A stretch of DNA of 64,000 nucleotides. Source: Piliocolobus tephrosceles. Its lineage: Eukaryota > Chordata > Mammalia > Primates > Cercopithecidae. The position numbers and the translations under genes were made by a program. How positions within the stretch are numbered: the stretch's first letter is position 1; every line of letters starts with the position of its first letter. Location: NCBI RefSeq assembly GCF_002776525.5, contig NC_045437.1:138407186-138471185 (forward strand). Direction: 5' to 3'. Below the pieces are notes generated by a model that had not been told where the DNA came from, searched no databases, and was given only the letters and a program-made list of their open reading frames with translations. Shown here piece after piece: positions 59,966 through 64,000 of this stretch.

Positions 59966-61094
59966 AATAAACTATAAAATACCCCTAAAATCTTTTTAGA
60001 CTGATAAGGAAGATAATAGATATTTATACACAATACATTAAGTAGAAACACAAGGATGTATAAGATAAACTTACCATTATAAGGAAAAGGGAATATACAG
60101 ACCAGCTCTGGCTAGGACCATCAAAGAACTGGTAACGATTTCTCAGTTGCCTCTAGGGAGGGAACCAGGGAAGAGAGAGGGGAGGGGGAACACATTTCAC
60201 AGAAGTATAATCTTTGGATCTTTTTAATTTGGGGTCATGAGCAGATATTACCTCCCAAAGAAATAAATACATTTTAAATAAAAATATGTTTTTCCTAAAT
60301 GAAAATCAGTCAGGCTGAACAATGAAACACATGCATGCACACATACAGAAAACCAATCAGCCAACATGTATTTTTTTAACTGCCCTCTAAGAGATTTGCA
60401 TGGATACAGGATATGAAAGACTTAGAATAATGTGAAAGAGGCAATATCAATATCAAGTCAGGGAGAAATGTTGTACAAACAGGGAGAAATAACCCAAACC
60501 CTATATGGCTGCTATTCCAATCACCAACAGAGTGTGAGCCAAGCAGCAAGGGCTATGAATAGAGTTGGGGAAGATCTTAAAGAGTTGAGGTGGAAGGTTT
60601 CCCTTAACAGGTGGAAAGACTTTGACCTTGAAGTTCAGAAAGAATTGGAACAAGAGGGGACCAATTTAAAGATAGTTGGGTGAACTAATAACAGAACTGA
60701 TAACTGATATTTTCATAATGTTCTAGAAAGTGCCAAGTATGTTCAAATTATTAGAAGGCTAATAAAAGCCCCCTGAAATGACCATCAAAATTTGCAGATG
60801 TGCAAACTAAAGAAGAGAGGAACTAAATGATGTTCCTAATGTCTCAGATCTCTTAAGTGAAAGAATAGAAGGTAGGGGTCCTGCCGGCTAAAGATTCACT
60901 CATTCTACCCCATCTCAAAAAACAGAACTGCAGATGGCAAATACAGTAAAGATGCATCAGGCTTTATGTCTAGTCCCATCAAAAGCAGCTTTACCACCAG
61001 AGAAGAAAATGTTCACCTGGAAAACTGAAAATAGCCAAATATTTTGTTTGGTTCTAGATGCATCAATAAGGAAGAAGGATTTAAAAATAGCTTC
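59966..61094. other. Mostly unassigned
   Basis: 60430-60690 is faintly L2-like in antisense, and 60730-60915 faintly MIR-like in antisense. A short plus-strand frame at 60432-60683 lacks any recognised domain. Confidence 0.45.
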
Positions 61095-61320
61095 TACTGA
61101 GTCTTTACCACGTGCCAACCATTGTGCTGAATGCTTTTCATAAATTTGCTTATTTTACCCTCACAATAATCTTTTGATATCAATATATTTAACCCTGATT
61201 TTTCAGAAAAGAACCTTGGAGAATAAACAGCATGACCCAGGTCACAAAGCCGTAACATGACCAAGTTAAGATGTAACCCAGACTGGTCTGTTTCAACACC
61301 CAATGCTATTTCCACATCAT
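61095..61320 (-). mobile_element. MIR SINE
   Basis: 'Gagtctttaccacgtgccaa', 'ttattttaccctcacaataa' and 'gacccaggtcacaaagccgt' match antisense MIR. Confidence 0.78.
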
Positions 61321-61589
61321 TTGGTGTCACGTTTTGCTGAGACTCCCAAAACATCGCTCTGAATTTTCTAAATGCAATGGTATATTTTCAAAACAAACAA
61401 ATAAATGTCTGGCCTGGAATTTTAAGAATACTTATTTAAAATAGTAGTTATGTCATGTATATGTTTACTATTTTCTATTTTGTCTTTCAATCTTTATAAC
61501 CATTTAGTAAATGAAGAAAACAAGGCTAATGTGTTCTTCTGCTCATTAATTAGAATCTGCTTTGTCCCCTTACAATTGCAGATATGTAA

Positions 61590-61745
61590 ACATCAGAGCT
61601 GGGAGGAGGATCCTAAGATATAGACTATCTCATCTAACCTGGTTATTGTATGAATGAGAAAACAGATACCAAGAGAAGTAGAAGGACTTCTTCAGTTTTC
61701 CACAGTTGATTAGTGAAACACATGGGACCAGCACTCATGTCCCCC
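61590..61745 (-). mobile_element. MIR-type SINE
   Basis: 'Cagagctgggaggaggatcc', 'gaatgagaaaacagatacca' and 'accagcactcatgtccccc' fit an antisense MIR-type element. It abuts the strong hairpin. Confidence 0.62.
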
Positions 61746-61753
61746 AAGAAGCA

Positions 61754-61830
61754 ATCTTCTATTGCTTCTTATTAGCAGTAATTCTCAGCCCTGCGAAGAG
61801 AATTACTGCTAGCAAGAAGCAATAGAAAAT
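61754..61830. repeat. 77-base near-perfect hairpin
   Basis: Two 33-base arms (61754-61786 and 61798-61830) are reverse complements at 30 of 33 positions around an 11-base loop 'agccctgcgaa'. The best run pairs 'ctattgcttctt' with 'aagaagcaatag'. The size and pairing resemble a microRNA precursor, but no expression evidence exists here. It could equally be a template-switch scar. Confidence 0.95.
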
Positions 61831-62189
61831 CAAATCAAACCCTGAAACATAAGGCCTCCGCCAGGCTGGTCTGTTAAGGGAGCAAAAAAAGGAGAAGATG
61901 GAGGAAGAACTATTTAAGTAGGAACCTCAACAACAATTGGGCTTTACAGATCACCACAGACAAAAATCAATCTCTATTCACCACCTCAAACTAAATCAGA
62001 TATCTCAAAGGGACACACAAAAACACACACACCACCATCTATGAAAACAAACTCCAAAAAAATCAATTCCATGTTATGCATTTGGACCTTGGGAAATATA
62101 TTACTCCGCTGTAATGGTGATTTTGATTTGGTTAAAAATAAGACTTTTAAAAGTGGGCATTCGCCAGACTGAGACACAAAATTATATAA

Positions 62190-62345
62190 TCTTATAGCTA
62201 GCAGGGAGTACAGACCTCATTTAACCCAGTTCTTCATTTTGCAAATAAAGAAACTAGGACTCAAAATGACTCAGAACAGAACAAGCATTCCCATGTTGAT
62301 CATTTTCTATTGAGATCAGGAGTAAAAGTCAGGCCAGCTAATTTT
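62190..62345 (-). mobile_element. MIR-type SINE
   Basis: 'Tagcagggagtacagacctc', 'atttaacccagttcttcatt' and 'aaataaagaaactaggactc' fit an antisense MIR-type element. Confidence 0.6.
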
Positions 62346-62349
62346 TGGT

Positions 62350-62440
62350 TGATAAGAGCACAGACATTGGACGCAAACGAGCCTGTGTCCCAGTCCTGCC
62401 TCTATCACTGCTATCTGCATGACTGTAGCAGACACATTTG
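62350..62440 (+). mobile_element. MIR SINE 5' part
   Basis: 'Gttgataagagcacagacat' and 'gtgtcccagtcctgcctcta' fit the tRNA-like 5' end of the sense MIR. Confidence 0.65.
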
Positions 62441-62589
62441 TTGACTAACTTAAACCTATTGTTAATCCCTACATCCCTTTCCTGCCTCTCTATGGAACCA
62501 GAGAAAGCCGAATACAACTGAGCCTTAATTACCCTGCACAGAGCCACTTAGACATAGACATAGATTTTTTTCAATAAAAGTTATACCAG

Positions 62590-62992
62590 TGTGCCTGTTC
62601 CTCCTGCCTCCTCTTCAGCTTCCTCCACCTCTTCCACTTTTGCCACCTCAAGAGAGATCAACCCTTCTGTTTCTCCTCCTCCGCCGCCTATTCAATATGA
62701 AGATGATGAGGATGAAGACTTTTATGATTATTTACTTTCACCTAATGAACAGAAAATATATTTTCTCTGATTTTCTTAAGAACATTTTATTTTGCACCTT
62801 TATTGTAAAAATACAGTATATAATACATGTAACACACCAAGTATATGTTAGTCATCCACAAGGCTTTCAGTCAACAGTAGGCTGTTAGTAGTTAAGTTTT
62901 GGGGGAGTAAAAAATTTCTATGTAGAAGTTTTACTGTGCAAAGCGTTGGCTGCTAACCCCCATGTTGTTCAAGTGTCTGCTGTACTCATTTC
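62590..62992 (+). mobile_element. Tigger-family DNA transposon 3' end with transposase C-terminal relic
   Basis: A frame from 62582 to 62771 (no start seen) reads a Ser/Thr/Pro-rich stretch, then PPPPPIQYEDDEDEDFYDYL and a stop near 62769. This acidic tail is typical of Tigger transposases. The noncoding end follows: 'acagtatataatacatgtaa', 'agtcaacagtaggctgttag', 'gttgttcaagtgtctgctgt', the 3' inverted repeat. The 5' part and catalytic domain are absent. Confidence 0.8.
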
Positions 62993-63430
62993 TTCCAGCC
63001 TCCCTTGCAGCTAGGGGTAATCATTTCACACAAGTCTGGCCTATGAGATCTAAATGGAAATCAGCCTGAGTTTTCTGGAAAGACTTTCACTTTTTGTAAT
63101 AAAAGAGATACATGTAATTAGCGTTATCTCTATCCTCTTGCTTCTTCCCTGAACACAAACTTGCTGCCTGAAGCAAACACTTCAGGTCATAACCATCTTG
63201 TAAGCATGAGCATACAAGCACAAATTCAAAAGCCAACAGACTGAGGATGGCAGAGGGAAGCACAGCAGAATGATAAAACTTGGGTCCTTAACGGCATCAT
63301 TGAAGTGGAATCCTCATCTACCGTACCACCAGAATACTTGTTGCAGAAAAAAAAAAAAAAAAAAACTATTTGTTTAAACCAACATCCATTGGTTTTCTAT
63401 TAATTGCAGCCAAAAATAAACTGATATAGT
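62993..63430 (+). mobile_element. Ancient LTR-like repeat
   Basis: 'Cctcccttgcagctaggggt', 'aaatcagcctgagttttctg' and the end 'ttctattaattgcagccaaa', 'aataaactgatata' resemble a mammalian LTR-like repeat. The name is uncertain. An A-run (63344-63364) interrupts it. Confidence 0.5.
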
Positions 63431-63439
63431 TACCTTGGA

Positions 63440-63485
63440 CAAATTAGTGCCTCTAACCCTCAGTTGTCATACCTATAAAATGAAG
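63440..63485 (+). mobile_element. MIR core fragment
   Basis: 'Accttggacaaattagtgcc' and 'accctcagttgtcataccta' are a short sense MIR core. Confidence 0.55.
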
Positions 63486-63529
63486 AACAACCATACATAC
63501 GTCATCAGCGTACTGTCCCTTCGTGAATT

Positions 63530-63700
63530 CAGTTTATATTAACTGAGCACCTATTATGTGGTAGATACTGTTCTGGGAGTTGGGGATATTGTGTTTAAAA
63601 AAAAAAAGTTCCCATGATTGTGAAGCAGACTTTCTAATCTTGGAAGATAAACAATAAACAAATAGACATAAAAAGTGTCATGTATTGTGAAGACTAAGGA
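63530..63700 (-). mobile_element. L2 LINE 3' end, antisense
   Basis: 'Actgagcacctattatgtgg', 'agatactgttctgggagttg' and 'agataaacaataaacaaata' are the antisense L2 terminus. Confidence 0.8.
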
Positions 63701-63719
63701 AAAAAATGCATGTGAAGGG

Positions 63720-63785
63720 CTGGGCGCAGTGCTTGTCACAGAGTAGGGGTCAAAATAGCAACTGCTACTATTATCACTCTTGTTA
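63720..63785 (+). mobile_element. MIR 3' tail fragment
   Basis: 'Cgcagtgcttgtcacagagt' and 'agcaactgctactattatca' resemble the MIR 3' end. Confidence 0.5.
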
Positions 63786-64000
63786 GCATTTAGCAAATGC
63801 CATTTAAATTCTTATGTTTTCCCCAAACCCATATATATATGATTTATTAGAAATATGGGGATCTCAAGTCATCCTAAGATGTCAGGAGGAATCCTTGCAC
63901 TCTGACCTGCTTATTAAGTTTTTCCTCTCAAGTTGAGAACATTCTCTTTTAGACTGTGGGGCTCCAAGGTTCACATACCTTTAGATTTTTCCAGTTCACC

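Noticed and set aside
62190..62440. A tRNA gene suggested by tRNA-like blocks
   Set aside because: The blocks belong to a diverged MIR; no cloverleaf or intact A and B boxes at proper spacing could be drawn.

Overview
This 64-kb window is nuclear DNA from a primate. Two features point to an Old World monkey (Cercopithecidae) rather than an ape. The Alu at 28037-28333 carries the AluYR-type diagnostic bases known from macaques and baboons. The two youngest L1 copies (10.45-16.62 kb and 46.0-46.3 kb) have a 3' UTR unlike human L1PA, including a shared 18-bp tandem duplication. Genus cannot be resolved from this sequence alone. I see no host protein-coding exon, no tRNA, rRNA or snRNA gene, no CRISPR array and no bacterial-type feature. 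The window reads as intergenic or deep-intronic sequence built mostly from interspersed repeats of very different ages. The only recognisable protein-coding material is decayed transposon genes.

Layout. 0-10.4 kb: old L1, MIR and L2 fragments, one Alu, and unassigned sequence. 10.45-16.62 kb: a nearly complete antisense monkey L1 with 5' UTR, ORF0 relic, ORF1, ORF2 and 3' UTR. Its ORF1 and ORF2 keep full length and frame but carry two nonsense codons each. 17.5-19.8 kb: older antisense L1 pieces. 21.8 kb: an AluY-like copy. 22.64-25.22 kb: a near full-length Tigger1 DNA transposon with a decayed transposase. 25.2-29.0 kb: an old L1 split by an Alu and two MaLR-type LTRs, then the monkey Alu and more L1. 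29.0-40.3 kb: MIR, L2, small DNA transposons (including a MADE1 hairpin), microsatellites and unassigned sequence. 40.26-42.45 kb: a DNA transposon cut by two L1s, beside a MIR cut by an MLT1 LTR and by a locally copied insert. 46.7-51.5 kb: a cluster of sense-strand L2 copies with two Alus. 54.3-60.0 kb: old L1s, an Alu, small DNA transposons and a 243-bp direct duplication. 60-64 kb: MIR, a strong hairpin, a Tigger 3' end and an LTR-like repeat.

The most interesting signals are not genes but small-scale rearrangement scars. They are a two-part templated insertion (40.7/41.0 kb into 42.1 kb), a 99.2%-identical 243-bp duplication (56.07 and 57.64 kb), and several perfect or near-perfect palindromes or hairpins (3.09, 49.63, 55.55 and 61.75 kb) of the kind left by local template switching. 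I found no evidence for a new enzymatic or defence system. Repeat family names come from recalled consensus sequences and were not verified by a database search.
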